DNA from: an uncultured Lysobacteraceae bacterium
GTDB taxonomy: Bacteria; Pseudomonadota; Gammaproteobacteria; Xanthomonadales; Xanthomonadaceae
Direction: 5' to 3'
Assembly (NCBI GenBank): GCA_946886995.1
Contig: CAMPJU010000002.1
Span: forward strand, 1-21,743
DNA length: 21,743 nucleotides
Both the position numbers and the translations under genes were made by a program. Of this stretch, positions 6,740-15,165 are shown in pieces. How positions within the stretch are numbered: the stretch's first letter is position 1; each line of letters starts with the position of its first letter. Below the pieces are notes generated by a model. That model saw only the letters and a list, made by a program, of their open reading frames with translations. It did no database searches and was not told the DNA's origin.

Positions 6740-7366
6740 CTACGAGTTCTTGAGCACGATCTCGTAGGCCACCACGCCGGCCTCTCGGCAGCGGTCGATG
6801 GCCTTCTCCAGGATCTCGAAGAACTCCTTGAGCAGGAACATCTGCAGGTGGTCGAGCTTGCCGGAGTAGATGTCGCGGTACAGCTCGAGCATCAGCCGGT
6901 CGGCCTCGTTCTCGATCGAGCGCAGCTTGTCGCTGAGCTCCTTCATCTTGTCCAGGCGCATCCGCGGGAGTTCGCGGACCATCTGCACCACGACCTCGGA
7001 CGCCTTCTCCAGCATCGCCGCGCGCGGGGCGAAGTCGATGTGCCCCAGGTGCTGGGTCGCCAGCGAATAGCGCTCGGCGAACTTCTCGACCTGCTTGGGG
7101 ATCCGGTACAGCGCCGAGCCCAGGGCCTCGATGTCCTCGCGCTCGATCGGGGTGATGAACGCGTCGACCAGCTCCTGGCTGATCCTGTCGGACGCCGCGC
7201 GCTCGCGCTGGCGGGCCAGCTTGAAGGCGTCCAGCGCCGGGACCCGGTCGTCCTCGCGGAGCATCTCGTGGAGGGCCCGCGCGGCATCGTGGCCGGCCAC
7301 GGCCGCGTCTTCGAGCAGCGTGTAGAACTGCTTGCCCTGGCCGAACATGGTCTGCAGGGAGAACAT
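6740..7366 (-). CDS. DUF47 / PhoU-like phosphate transport regulator
   Basis: The protein has 208 residues. The start is ATG 7366 (MFSLQTMFGQGKQFY) with AGG about 10 nt upstream. An upstream in-frame ATG near 7441 would add residues unlike the family. The protein is nearly all helical, with charged helices such as ERAASDRISQELVDAFITPI and IENEADRLMLELYRDIY. These carry the E/D-rich metal-binding positions of the DUF47 (Pit accessory) family related to PhoU. The internal stretch FITPIEREDIEALG is characteristic. It is the first gene of the operon with pit and probably regulates or stabilises the transporter. Confidence 0.9.
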   Translation of the reverse strand: MFSLQTMFGQGKQFYTLLEDAAVAGHDAARALHEMLREDDRVPALDAFKLARQRERAASDRISQELVDAFITPIEREDIEALGSALYRIPKQVEKFAERYSLATQHLGHIDFAPRAAMLEKASEVVVQMVRELPRMRLDKMKELSDKLRSIENEADRLMLELYRDIYSGKLDHLQMFLLKEFFEILEKAIDRCREAGVVAYEIVLKNS

Positions 7367-7408
7367 CGGATGCCTCGCTGGCTTGGCGATACCGCCGGAT
7401 GGTCGGCG

Positions 7409-7437
7409 ATTATGACGGTTCCGGGTCGGCCTGCCCA
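7409..7437 (-). promoter_or_regulatory. Candidate sigma-70 promoter of the DUF47-pit operon
   Basis: On the minus strand TGGGCA (7432-7437) is separated by 17 bp from CATAAT (7409-7414). These match the -35 and -10 consensus at 4 of 6 and 5 of 6 positions. Transcription would begin about 35 bp upstream of the DUF47 start. Confidence 0.5.
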
Positions 7438-7448
7438 TCACGACCCTT

Positions 7449-7457
7449 TGTTATGAT
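7449..7457 (+). promoter_or_regulatory. Candidate extended -10 promoter of the CNNM-exoD operon
   Basis: TGT-TATGAT is an extended -10 (TGn plus a 5-of-6 match). It lies about 57 bp before the ATG at 7514, and no good -35 is seen. It is back to back with the DUF47-pit promoter, so the two operons share a short control region. Confidence 0.5.
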
Positions 7458-7513
7458 CGCCCGCCTCCGCATGGACGACCCCGACCCCACACGACGGCGC
7501 AGAGGCCCACGGC

Positions 7514-8824
7514 ATGCTTGAGCTGCTGGTGGTCGTCGCCCTGATCGCGCTCAATGGCTTCTTCGCGCTGTCCGAGATGGCGCTGATGACGTCGCGCAAG
7601 CTGCGCCTCAAGCAGATGGCCGAGGGCAGCCGCGGCGCGCGCAAGGCCCTCGCGCTTGCCGAGCACCCGGACAACCTGTTGTCCACCGTGCAGGTCGGCA
7701 TCACCCTGATCGGCGTGCTGACCGGCGTCTTCGGCGGCGACGCGATCGGCGACATCATCGCGGGCTGGCTCTCCGCCTGGTGGCCCGGGGCGCGCGAATA
7801 CGCCCAGGGCATCGGCATCGGCACGGCCGTCGGCCTGATCACCGCTGGTACGGTCGTCTTCGGCGAACTGATCCCCAAGCGCCTGGCGCTGACCAACCCG
7901 GAAGGCATCTCGGCGGTGGTCGCGATCCCGCTCGACATGCTGTCCCGCGTCGCGCGGCCCGTGGTGCTGGCGATGGGCGCGATCAACCGCGCCGTGCTGC
8001 GCCTGCTGGGCATCCGCGACGACGCGCGCAGCCAGATCAGCGAGGAGGAGATCCGCCTGCTGCTCAGCGAGAGCCACGAGCAAGGGGTGATCGACGCGGA
8101 CGAGCGCAACATGATGCATCGCGTGCTGCGGCTGGGCGACCGCGACGCGGAAAGCCTGATGACGCCGCGCATGCGCATCGCCTGGCTGGACGCCGCCGCG
8201 CCGCAGGCGGAGAACCTGGCTTCGATGCGCGAGACACCTTTCTCGCGTTATCCCGTCTTCCGCGGCAGCGACGCCGACGTGCTGGGCGTGCTGGAGGTCA
8301 AGTCGCTGCTGGGCCGGCTGGACGGCGGCAGCCAGGACCTGTTCGCGGGCCTGCGCCCCGCCCTGTTCGTGTCCGAATCGACGCCGGCGCTGAAGCTGCT
8401 CGAGATCTTCCGCGAGGGCCAGCAGTCACTGGCGCTGGTCGTGGACGAATACGGTGACGTCACCGGCATCGTGACGGTCAACGACCTGCTGGGCGCGGTG
8501 ATCGGGCGCGGGTCGGCCAGCAGCGACACCTCCGCCGCCGCACCGTCGGTGGTGGAGCGCGACGACGGTTCGCTGCTGGTGGACGGTGGACTGCCCGTCG
8601 ACGAACTGCGCGAGGTGCTCGACGGCGGCCCGCTCCCCGGCGAGGACGACCACGACTACCACACGGCCGCGGGCATGGTGATCGCGAACTTCGGCCGGAT
8701 CCCCAACGCCGGCGAGCACTTCGAATGGCGCGGCTGGCGCATCGAGGTCGTCGACCTGGACGGCCCGCGGGTGGACAAGCTGCTGTTCGCCCGGCTGGCG
8801 CCCGCGGAAAGCGACGGGGAATGA
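7514..8824 (+). CDS. CNNM/CorC-type transporter-associated protein (DUF21-CBS-CBS-CorC_HlyC)
   Basis: The protein has 436 residues. The domain order is a DUF21/CNNM membrane domain (about 1-185, with NGFFALSEMALMTSRK at the start and FGELIPKRLAL in the middle), two CBS domains (about 205-325, with LMTPRMRIAWLD and VVDEYGDVTGIVTVNDLLG), and a C-terminal CorC_HlyC domain (about 345-430). The family is often annotated as hemolysin. Structural work supports roles in Mg2+/Na+ or other cation transport for CNNM/CorC proteins, with the CBS pair binding adenine nucleotides. The substrate of this member cannot be told. An AGAGG lies about 9 nt before the ATG. The stop overlaps the next start (ATGA), so the two genes are coupled. 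Confidence 0.9.
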   Translation: MLELLVVVALIALNGFFALSEMALMTSRKLRLKQMAEGSRGARKALALAEHPDNLLSTVQVGITLIGVLTGVFGGDAIGDIIAGWLSAWWPGAREYAQGIGIGTAVGLITAGTVVFGELIPKRLALTNPEGISAVVAIPLDMLSRVARPVVLAMGAINRAVLRLLGIRDDARSQISEEEIRLLLSESHEQGVIDADERNMMHRVLRLGDRDAESLMTPRMRIAWLDAAAPQAENLASMRETPFSRYPVFRGSDADVLGVLEVKSLLGRLDGGSQDLFAGLRPALFVSESTPALKLLEIFREGQQSLALVVDEYGDVTGIVTVNDLLGAVIGRGSASSDTSAAAPSVVERDDGSLLVDGGLPVDELREVLDGGPLPGEDDHDYHTAAGMVIANFGRIPNAGEHFEWRGWRIEVVDLDGPRVDKLLFARLAPAESDGE

Positions 8825-9438
8825 ACCGCCCGGCCCGCGAGGCAGGCACGCGCGCGCTGCTCGACGCGTTCGCGGTCGGCGACCCGGAAGAACTGCTGAC
8901 ATTGAAGATGCTGCTGGCCGGGCTGGGCCGGCGCGCGTTCGGGATGTTGCTGTTCGTATCGGTGCTGCCGGCCTTCATCCCGGTGCCGGTGGGCGGGGCG
9001 ATCAGCGGGCCGCTGGTGATGCTGATCGGTGCGCAGTTGCTGGTCTTGCGCAGGCGCCCCTGGCTACCGCGGTTCATCGCCGACCACGGCTTCCGCCGCC
9101 ATGCGCTCGCCCGCTTCGACCGGATGATCTCGCCGGCATTGGCCAAGCTCGAGCACCTGATCCGCCCGCGCCTGTCGTCGCTGCTGGACCAGCGCCTCGC
9201 GGCGGCGTTCACGGGCGTGTTGCTGGTCCTGCTGGGGTTGTTGCTGTCGCTGCCGATCCCGCTGACCAACTACCTGCTCGGTGGCCTGCTGCTGCTGTTC
9301 GCGCTGGCGCTGCTGGAACGCGACGGCGCGCTGATGCTGCTGGCCTGGGCCAGCGGGACGGTGGCGATCGTGGTGTTCGGCGTCCTGTCGGGGAGCCTCG
9401 TGCAGGCGGTCACCCCCTGGATCGACCGGCTGGTCTGA
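8821..9438 (+). CDS. exoD: ExoD-family inner-membrane protein
   Basis: The protein has 205 residues. The ATG at 8821 overlaps the CNNM stop by 4 bp. The N-terminus LLDAFAVGDPEELLTLKMLLAGLGRRAFGMLLFVSVLPAFIP contains the typical ExoD opening and first hydrophobic hairpin with IPVPVGGAISGP. Two more long hydrophobic stretches follow (about 128-165 and 175-200). ExoD was named from a rhizobial exopolysaccharide and alkaline-tolerance phenotype, but its activity is unknown, and the name does not prove a role in polysaccharide synthesis here. Coupling to a cation-transport-type protein hints at ion or pH homeostasis, which is inference. The stop is 4 bp from the stop of the convergent GGDEF-EAL gene. 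Confidence 0.85.
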   Translation: MNRPAREAGTRALLDAFAVGDPEELLTLKMLLAGLGRRAFGMLLFVSVLPAFIPVPVGGAISGPLVMLIGAQLLVLRRRPWLPRFIADHGFRRHALARFDRMISPALAKLEHLIRPRLSSLLDQRLAAAFTGVLLVLLGLLLSLPIPLTNYLLGGLLLLFALALLERDGALMLLAWASGTVAIVVFGVLSGSLVQAVTPWIDRLV

Positions 9439-9442
9439 AGGC

Positions 9443-11572
9443 CTACAAGAACAGGTTCGCGAAGGCTTCGGCCCCCATGGGGTGGCCCAGCCAGTAGCCC
9501 TGGGCCAGGTCGCAGCCGCGTTCGCGCAGGATCGCGTACTGGCCTTCCTTCTCGACGCCTTCGGCCACCACGGTGATCGCCAGCGAATGGGCCATCGCGA
9601 TGATCGCGGTGGTGAGCGCCAGGTCGTCCGGGTCGCGCAGCACGTCGGCCACGAAGCTGCGGTCGATCTTCACCCCGTCGACGGGCACCCGGCGCAAGTG
9701 GCTCAGGCCCGAGAAGCCGGTGCCGAAATCGTCGAGCCATACCTTGACGCCGGTCTCGCGCAGGCGCGTCAGCATCGCGTGCGCGTTGGCCTCGTCGCCG
9801 ATGACCGCGGTCTCGGTCAATTCCACGTGCAGGCGCGACGCCGGCAGTCCGGTATCGCGCAGGCAGGCCTCGACGATCTGCGGCAGGTCGGCACTGCGCA
9901 GCTGGCGCGGCGAGACGTTCACCGAGACGAACAGCGGGTCGCCCTCGTGGTGCGGGCGTTCCCAGCGCACCGCATCGCGGCATGCGGCACGCAGCACCTG
10001 CGGCCCGATCACCTCGATCAGCCCGGTCTGCTCGGCCACTTCGATGAACACCGCCGGCGCCACCTGCCCGTGTTCGGGATGGTCCCAGCGCAGCAGTGCC
10101 TCCGCGCCCACCAGCCTGCGGTCGGCGAGCCGGAACAGCGGCTGGTAGGCGAGGCTCAGTTCGCCGCGATCCCAGGCACCGCGCAGCTCCTGTTCCAGCC
10201 GGACGCGCCGTTCCACCGCCTGGTCCATCGCGCGGCTGTAGAAGCGGTAGCAGTTCTTGCCGGCGACCTTCGCCTGGTACATCGCGATGTCGCCGTTCTT
10301 CATCAGCATCGTCGCGCTGGCGGCGTCGTCCGGGAACAGCGTCACGCCGATGGAAGTCCCCAGGAACACCTGCCGGTCATGCAGCACGATGGGCCGTCCC
10401 AGCGCCTGCACCAGCGTCTCGGCCAGGCGGCTCGCGATGTCGCGGATGTCCTCGCGGCCCGGGCCGTCGTCCACCAGCACGACGAACTCGTCCCCGCCGA
10501 AACGCGCCAGCAGCGCGTCGTCGCCACCGTGCTCCAGCACCGCCTCGCGGATGCGGCTGGCGAACTGGAGCAGCACCTGGTCGCCGGCGTCGTGGCCGAG
10601 TGTGTCGTTGATCCGCTTGAAGTCGTCGATGTCGGCGAACAGCAAGGCCACCTGGCGGCTTGCACCGCCGAGTTGCAGCAACCGCTGGTCCAGCTGCTCG
10701 CGGAACGCCAGGCGGTTCGACAGCCCGGTCAGGGCGTCGGTGTAGGCGATCCGCCGCACGTCCCGGTCGTGGCGGGCGACGCTCGTGCTCATGCGCCCGA
10801 ATGCGCGCACCAGGTCGCCGATCTCGTCGCGTCGCGTGCTTTGCGGCATCGCCGCGTCGTAGTTGCCGGCCTCGATCTGGCGCGATGCCTCGGCGAGCTG
10901 CCGCACGGGCGCCACCAGGATGCGGTGCACGGCCCAGACCAGCAGCGCCCCGAGCACCAGCAGCGCGGCGCCGAGTGCGGCGATCCAGGCCAGTTGCGTG
11001 CCACCGACCGCATCCAGGCGCTGGCGCAACCCGCCCAGCGCCTGCGCATGCGCCTGGCGAACGCCTTCCAGCGAATAGCCGATGCGTACCCCGCCCAACC
11101 GCTGGTCGCCGAGCATCAGCGGGCTGGACACATCCATCAGCTCGCCCGACCACTGCACGTGCAGCTTGCGGGCGGCCACCGCCTCGAAGGCCAGCGGGTC
11201 GTCCATCCGCGTGCCGTAACCGGGGATGGCGGCGCTGCCATCGTGGATGACGTTGCCTTCCGCATCGAAGACGAGGACATAGGCGACGTCCGGCTGCCGC
11301 AGCGCACCCCGCGCGAGCTCGCCGATCGCGTCGAGGTCGAAGTAGTACAGCGGGTTGGTGAGCGCGTCGGCCAGTTGGGCCACGGCGCCCTCGCCACGGC
11401 GACGGAGGCTCTCGCCGACCAGGCTGTGCATCGCGGCGCCGCTCAGCCCCTCGACTTCGCGCTGCATGGCCTCCTGCCTGTACCAGAGGACCACCACCAG
11501 CCCCATCACCACCAGGAGCGCCACCGCCATGGTCGCGGCGACGCGGCCCTGCAGGCCCGGCGCCCGGGTCAC
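9443..11572 (-). CDS. Membrane sensor HAMP-GGDEF-EAL protein (c-di-GMP synthesis/degradation)
   Basis: The protein has 709 residues from a GTG start at 11572, preceded by GGAGGT. The start overlaps the stop of the binding-protein gene as GTGA. Order: TM1 (about 12-31), periplasmic region (about 32-193), TM2 (about 194-216), HAMP (about 217-270), GGDEF domain (about 275-440), EAL domain (about 455-705). The cyclase motif RFGGDEF is intact (359-363), but no RxxD inhibitory site precedes it. The phosphodiesterase side has EALLRW (491-496), VNVSPRQL, LTETAV, WLDDFGTGFSGL, VKIDRSFV, VAEGVE and AQGYW, all expected metal and catalytic residues. Both activities are therefore possible. The frame remains open upstream of 11572, but that part overlaps the binding-protein gene in another frame and is not part of this protein. 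The periplasmic segment probably receives the signal from the upstream binding protein. Confidence 0.93.
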   Translation of the reverse strand: MTRAPGLQGRVAATMAVALLVVMGLVVVLWYRQEAMQREVEGLSGAAMHSLVGESLRRRGEGAVAQLADALTNPLYYFDLDAIGELARGALRQPDVAYVLVFDAEGNVIHDGSAAIPGYGTRMDDPLAFEAVAARKLHVQWSGELMDVSSPLMLGDQRLGGVRIGYSLEGVRQAHAQALGGLRQRLDAVGGTQLAWIAALGAALLVLGALLVWAVHRILVAPVRQLAEASRQIEAGNYDAAMPQSTRRDEIGDLVRAFGRMSTSVARHDRDVRRIAYTDALTGLSNRLAFREQLDQRLLQLGGASRQVALLFADIDDFKRINDTLGHDAGDQVLLQFASRIREAVLEHGGDDALLARFGGDEFVVLVDDGPGREDIRDIASRLAETLVQALGRPIVLHDRQVFLGTSIGVTLFPDDAASATMLMKNGDIAMYQAKVAGKNCYRFYSRAMDQAVERRVRLEQELRGAWDRGELSLAYQPLFRLADRRLVGAEALLRWDHPEHGQVAPAVFIEVAEQTGLIEVIGPQVLRAACRDAVRWERPHHEGDPLFVSVNVSPRQLRSADLPQIVEACLRDTGLPASRLHVELTETAVIGDEANAHAMLTRLRETGVKVWLDDFGTGFSGLSHLRRVPVDGVKIDRSFVADVLRDPDDLALTTAIIAMAHSLAITVVAEGVEKEGQYAILRERGCDLAQGYWLGHPMGAEAFANLFL

Positions 11573-12495
11573 TCGACCTCCGTGCGGACCCGCTTCACGC
11601 CGGCGCCGAGGCGATCGAGGGCATCGCGAGCGGCATCGTCGAACGGCAGGAAGCGCGTCGTCCCGAAGAACGCCAGCATCGCCTCGCGCGCGTCCGGATC
11701 GTCCGCCGCCTGCAGCAGCAGTTCGCGCAGTCTCGCCGCGACAGCCGGCTCGAGGTCGGCGCGCACCAGCTCCAGGGCTCGCGGGAAGCCGGCCGTGCGC
11801 GCGATGACCTGCAGGTCGTCGCGGAACGCAGGCGGCAGGCGCAGCGGGTTGTCCCAGTCGATGTTGCTCATCGCCCCGGCATCGACCAGGCCCTTGTGCA
11901 CCCAGGTGGCGATGTTCAGTTCCGACCGCGCGAACAGGTAACCCACGGCGGGCGGCTGTGGCGCGTCGGTCGGCGACAGCAGGATCTCGAGCGTCAGGCC
12001 GGCATCGATCAGTTCGGCCGCCGGCGCGAAATACGCGCTGGTGGAATTGCGGCGCTGGAACGCGATGCTGTGGCCGGCCAGGTCGTCGAGCGAGTCGAGC
12101 CCGCTGTCGTCGCGTGCGAAGAAAACGGTGTGGTACTGCTGCACGCCGTCGCGCTCGGTCAGCAGCAGCGGCTCGGCACCGGCGCGTTCCTGCAGCAGAA
12201 CGCCGGCCGCGGCGGTTTCGGTGACCCAGTCGACCCGGCCACGCCGCAGGTAGCTGGCCATCTGCTGCTCGTCGCGCGCCATCAGCACCCGTCCTTCGCG
12301 GATGCCGACGTCGGCCATGCGGGGGACCAGGTAGTCCAGCAGCGGCTTCAGCTGCCGGTAGTGCGACTTCGGATCGTCGCTGATGCGGCCGAGCACGAGG
12401 ACGTCGCTGTCGTCCGCGGCGAGCGCCGTCGAGGCGGTGCAGGACAGCGCACAAGCGCCCAGCACCACGGCGGCGAAGTGGCGGAACAACGACAA
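11569..12495 (-). CDS. Orphan PhnD-like periplasmic binding protein partnered with the GGDEF-EAL sensor
   Basis: The protein has 308 residues from a TTG at 12495, with GGGGA just upstream. A second TTG at 12489 is possible. No ATG or GTG lies in frame between the trmJ stop and the mature protein. Residues 1-27 form a signal peptide ending in STALA, so the protein is periplasmic. The mature part matches the phosphate/phosphite/phosphonate binding-protein family (PhnD-like). [20 protein letters not shown] opens lobe 1, [15 protein letters not shown] follows, and [20 protein letters not shown] stands at the usual ligand-site S-T-S-G-Y region with Ala in place of Gly. No permease or ATPase gene is nearby, and the stop overlaps the GTG of the GGDEF-EAL gene. 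A sensory rather than transport role is inferred. The true ligand is unknown. Confidence 0.85.
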   Translation of the reverse strand: MSLFRHFAAVVLGACALSCTASTALAADDSDVLVLGRISDDPKSHYRQLKPLLDYLVPRMADVGIREGRVLMARDEQQMASYLRRGRVDWVTETAAAGVLLQERAGAEPLLLTERDGVQQYHTVFFARDDSGLDSLDDLAGHSIAFQRRNSTSAYFAPAAELIDAGLTLEILLSPTDAPQPPAVGYLFARSELNIATWVHKGLVDAGAMSNIDWDNPLRLPPAFRDDLQVIARTAGFPRALELVRADLEPAVAARLRELLLQAADDPDAREAMLAFFGTTRFLPFDDAARDALDRLGAGVKRVRTEVE

Positions 12496-12530
12496 GGGGG
12501 TCCCCGGACGACGACTACGGCTGGCGCAGC

Positions 12531-13313
12531 CTAGCGCAGTTCCGGCGGATTTTGTCCCGCCAACCGCGCCATCCGCTGCGCGTCCGCCAGGACCCCCCGG
12601 AGCAGCCGGACCTCGGCAGCGGTGGGGGCAGCCCGCAGGTACAGCCGGCGCAGTTTGCGCAGGGCGGACGCCGGGGCGCGGCCCTTGTGGAAGTCGATCG
12701 CCTCCAGGGTCTCGGCCAGCTGTGCGAAGAACCCTTCCAGCTCGGCATGCGTCGCCTGGCCCGGCTCGACCGCACCCTCCCCCGACGCGGCCTGCCCGGG
12801 GGCACCGGCCAGCAACGCCAGGCGCGTCTCGTAGGCGAGCACCTGGACCGCGGCGGCCAGGTTGAGCGAGCTGTAGGCCGGATCCGCCGGGATGTGCACA
12901 GCCGCGTGGCACAGCTGGAGTTCGTCGTTGTCCAGTCCGGTGCGCTCGCGCCCGAATACCAGCGCGGCATCGGCCCCGTCCGCGGCGGCCGCCACCGTGC
13001 GCGCCGCGGCCTCGCCCGGGGCGAGTTCGTCCAGCGGGACCCGCCGGCTGCGTGCCGTGCAGCCGAGCACCAGCCGGCAGTCCGCGACGGCCTCGGCGAG
13101 CGTGCCGGTGGTCACCGCGCCGGCCAGGACGTCGTCGGCGCCCGCGGCCAGGGCCCTGGATTCGGCGTCAGGCGCCCGTTCCGGCGCCACCAGGACCAGC
13201 CGCGACAGCCCCATGGTCTTCATCGCGCGCGCCGCCGAACCGATGTTGCCGGGGTGCTGGGTGCCGACCAGCACGATGCGGATGCGGGCGGCGACGTGAT
13301 CGGGGTGCTCCAT
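12531..13313 (-). CDS. trmJ: tRNA (cytidine/uridine-2'-O-)-methyltransferase TrmJ
   Basis: The protein has 260 residues from ATG 13313 ([17 protein letters not shown]). It shows the SpoU/TrmJ knot signatures: motif 1 [15 protein letters not shown] near the N-terminus, motif 2 [15 protein letters not shown], and motif 3 in [21 protein letters not shown]. The C-terminal helical extension after about residue 170 includes a charged segment typical of TrmJ. The enzyme uses S-adenosylmethionine to methylate the 2'-OH of position 32 in the tRNA anticodon loop. It diverges from suhB with only 39 bp between the start codons, the same trmJ/suhB neighbourhood known from other gammaproteobacteria. The two signalling genes follow on the same strand after 35 bp. 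Confidence 0.92.
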   Translation of the reverse strand: MEHPDHVAARIRIVLVGTQHPGNIGSAARAMKTMGLSRLVLVAPERAPDAESRALAAGADDVLAGAVTTGTLAEAVADCRLVLGCTARSRRVPLDELAPGEAAARTVAAAADGADAALVFGRERTGLDNDELQLCHAAVHIPADPAYSSLNLAAAVQVLAYETRLALLAGAPGQAASGEGAVEPGQATHAELEGFFAQLAETLEAIDFHKGRAPASALRKLRRLYLRAAPTAAEVRLLRGVLADAQRMARLAGQNPPELR

Positions 13314-13320
13314 GCGCGAA

Positions 13321-13329
13321 TGGTAAACT
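13321..13329 (+). promoter_or_regulatory. Candidate extended -10 promoter of suhB
   Basis: TGG-TAAACT stands 24 bp before the suhB ATG. It resembles the TGG-TAAAAT element in front of the aminotransferase gene at 19717. No -35 is recognisable. The trmJ start lies only 8 bp away, so the suhB promoter must extend into the trmJ coding region. Confidence 0.4.
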
Positions 13330-13352
13330 CCGCGGCCGTTTCGAGGTGTCGC

Positions 13353-14186
13353 ATGCTCAAGCCCGTCGTCAACATCATGGTCAAGGCGGCCCGCGCAGGC
13401 GGCAACGAACTGCTGCGCCACATGACCCGCCTCGACGCGTTGAACGTGATCGAGAAGGAGCGCCTGGACTACGCCAGCGAGGTCGACGAGAAGGCCGAGG
13501 CGGCGATCGTCAAGGAGCTGCGCAGGGCGTACCCCGACTACGCCATCCTCGGCGAGGAAGGCGGCGAGCAGAAGGGACACCGGGCAGGCGCCCGCTCGAC
13601 CTTCGTGATCGACCCGCTGGACGGCACCAGCAACTACCTGCACGGCTTCCCGCACTGGTGCGTGTCGATCGCCCTGGTGGAAAACGGCGAGCCGCAGCAC
13701 GGCGTCGTCTTCGACCCGTTGCGCAACGAACTGTTCACGGCCAGCAAGGGCAGCGGCGCGGTCCTCAACGACCACCGCATCCGCGTGTCCGAGCGCAAGG
13801 ACCTGGCCGGCGCGCTGCTGTCGACCGGCTTCCCGCCGCGCGAGCGCACCCGCGCTCCCGCGCAGCTCGACTGCATCCGCGAACTGATGCGGGATGTCGA
13901 GGACATCCGCCGCACGGGATCGGCTGCCCTGGACCTGGCCTACGTGGCGTGTGGCCGCACCGACGGTTACTTCGAGGCCGGGGTGAAGCCCTGGGACATC
14001 GCCGCGGGCATGCTGCTGGTGCGCGAAGCCGGTGGCCGGGTCACCGATTTCCGTGGCGCCGCCACCGGGCCGGTCGATGCGCGTGGTACCGCCGGCCGTC
14101 CGTTGCTCGCCGCCAACCTCAAGCTCGGCGATGCCCTGCAGAAGGTCATCGCCTCGTCCGGCTACGCCAAGGCGTTCAACGCCTGA
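13353..14186 (+). CDS. suhB: Inositol-1-monophosphatase family protein SuhB
   Basis: The protein has 277 residues. The ATG at 13353 has GAGG at 13343-13346. Motifs of the Mg2+-dependent inositol monophosphatase superfamily are present: GEE (67-69), DPLDGTSNY (87-95, Asp87 and Asp90 metal ligands) and WDIAAG (214-219, Asp215). The start [17 protein letters not shown] matches SuhB. The enzyme hydrolyses myo-inositol-1-phosphate and related substrates. In E. coli SuhB is also part of the ribosomal RNA antitermination complex, so a role in rRNA transcription is plausible but not shown by the sequence. It diverges from trmJ and ends 15 bp from the convergent secF stop. Confidence 0.93.
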   Translation: MLKPVVNIMVKAARAGGNELLRHMTRLDALNVIEKERLDYASEVDEKAEAAIVKELRRAYPDYAILGEEGGEQKGHRAGARSTFVIDPLDGTSNYLHGFPHWCVSIALVENGEPQHGVVFDPLRNELFTASKGSGAVLNDHRIRVSERKDLAGALLSTGFPPRERTRAPAQLDCIRELMRDVEDIRRTGSAALDLAYVACGRTDGYFEAGVKPWDIAAGMLLVREAGGRVTDFRGAATGPVDARGTAGRPLLAANLKLGDALQKVIASSGYAKAFNA

Positions 14187-14201
14187 CGGGCCACCCGGCG
14201 G

Positions 14202-15152
14202 TCACGGCCGCTTGGCGAGCTCGGCTTCGTCGCGGGATTTCGGCATCAGGTCCTGCTTGCTGACGCCCAGCCACAGCAGCAGCGGGCAGGCGACGAAGAT
14301 CGTCGAGACCGTACCGATCACGATGCCCACCATCAGCGCCTCGGCCATGCCTTCGAGCGAACCGCCGCCGTAGAGGTACAGCGCCAGCACCGTCAGGAAT
14401 GCCACGAAGGACGTGATCACCGTGCGCGAGAGCGTCTGGTTGATCGAGCGGTTGAGGATCGTGGCGGGGTCGGCGCGCATGCCCCGGAAGTTCTCGCGCA
14501 CGCGGTCGAAGACCACGATGGTGTCGTTGATCGAGAAGCCCATCGTCGACAGCACGCCCGCCAGGACGGTCAGGTCGAACTCGCGGCCGGTGAGCGAGAA
14601 CCACCCCAGCACGATCATGATGTCCTGCGCCGTGCAGATGATCGCCGCGACGGCGAACTTCCACTCGAAGCGGAACGAGATGTACATCAGGAAGCCCAGG
14701 CCCACGAACAGCATCGCGTAGATGCCGTTCAGCGCCAGCTCGTCGCCGACCTGCGGGCCGACGAAGTCGCTCTTGACGACCGTGCCGGGATTGCCTGGCA
14801 CCGAGGCCGCGGCAAGCACGTCGTCGGCCGTGCGGCTGGTGACGCCGGGGCCGTCGCCCTGCTTGGGCTGCAGCCGGATCAGGAGGTCGTTGCCGGACCC
14901 CAGGGTCTGCACCTGCGCGCTGTCATACCCGGCGGCCTGCAGGCGCGAGCGCACCTCGTCGACGTCGACGGGCTTCTCGAACCGCAGTTCGGTGACCGTG
15001 CCGCCGGTGAAGTCCAGCGCGAAATTGAAGCCGCGCGTGGCCATCGAGCCGATCGAGATGGCGATCAGCAACGCGGCGAGCACGACGGCACCCCAGCGCA
15101 TGCGCATGAAGGGGATCGCGCTGTCGTAGGGGAAGACGTTCAAGGGCTTCAT
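14202..15152 (-). CDS. secF: Protein translocase subunit SecF
   Basis: The protein has 316 residues with six membrane helices. The first is at about 20-40. The periplasmic domain begins with FALDFTGGTVTELRF, the SecF hallmark. The later helices contain IMIVLGWFSLTGREFDLTVLAG, then STMGFSINDTIVVFDRVREN (the conserved D4 region) and LNRSINQTLSRTVITS. With SecD and YajC it forms the accessory complex that uses the proton gradient to pull secreted proteins from SecYEG. It starts 13 bp after secD and is the last gene of the operon. Confidence 0.97.
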   Translation of the reverse strand: MKPLNVFPYDSAIPFMRMRWGAVVLAALLIAISIGSMATRGFNFALDFTGGTVTELRFEKPVDVDEVRSRLQAAGYDSAQVQTLGSGNDLLIRLQPKQGDGPGVTSRTADDVLAAASVPGNPGTVVKSDFVGPQVGDELALNGIYAMLFVGLGFLMYISFRFEWKFAVAAIICTAQDIMIVLGWFSLTGREFDLTVLAGVLSTMGFSINDTIVVFDRVRENFRGMRADPATILNRSINQTLSRTVITSFVAFLTVLALYLYGGGSLEGMAEALMVGIVIGTVSTIFVACPLLLWLGVSKQDLMPKSRDEAELAKRP

Positions 15153-15165
15153 GCAGAGGGTCTCG

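Noticed and set aside
9482..11941. 819-codon plus-strand frame opposite the GGDEF-EAL and binding-protein genes
   Set aside because: The composition (Gln, His, Arg, Ala repeats) is that of an antisense frame, and the other strand carries complete c-di-GMP motifs.
11573..12454. N-terminal extension of the GGDEF-EAL frame to over 1000 residues
   Set aside because: The extension overlaps the binding-protein gene in another frame. A GTG with GGAGGT stands at 11572 right before the first membrane helix.
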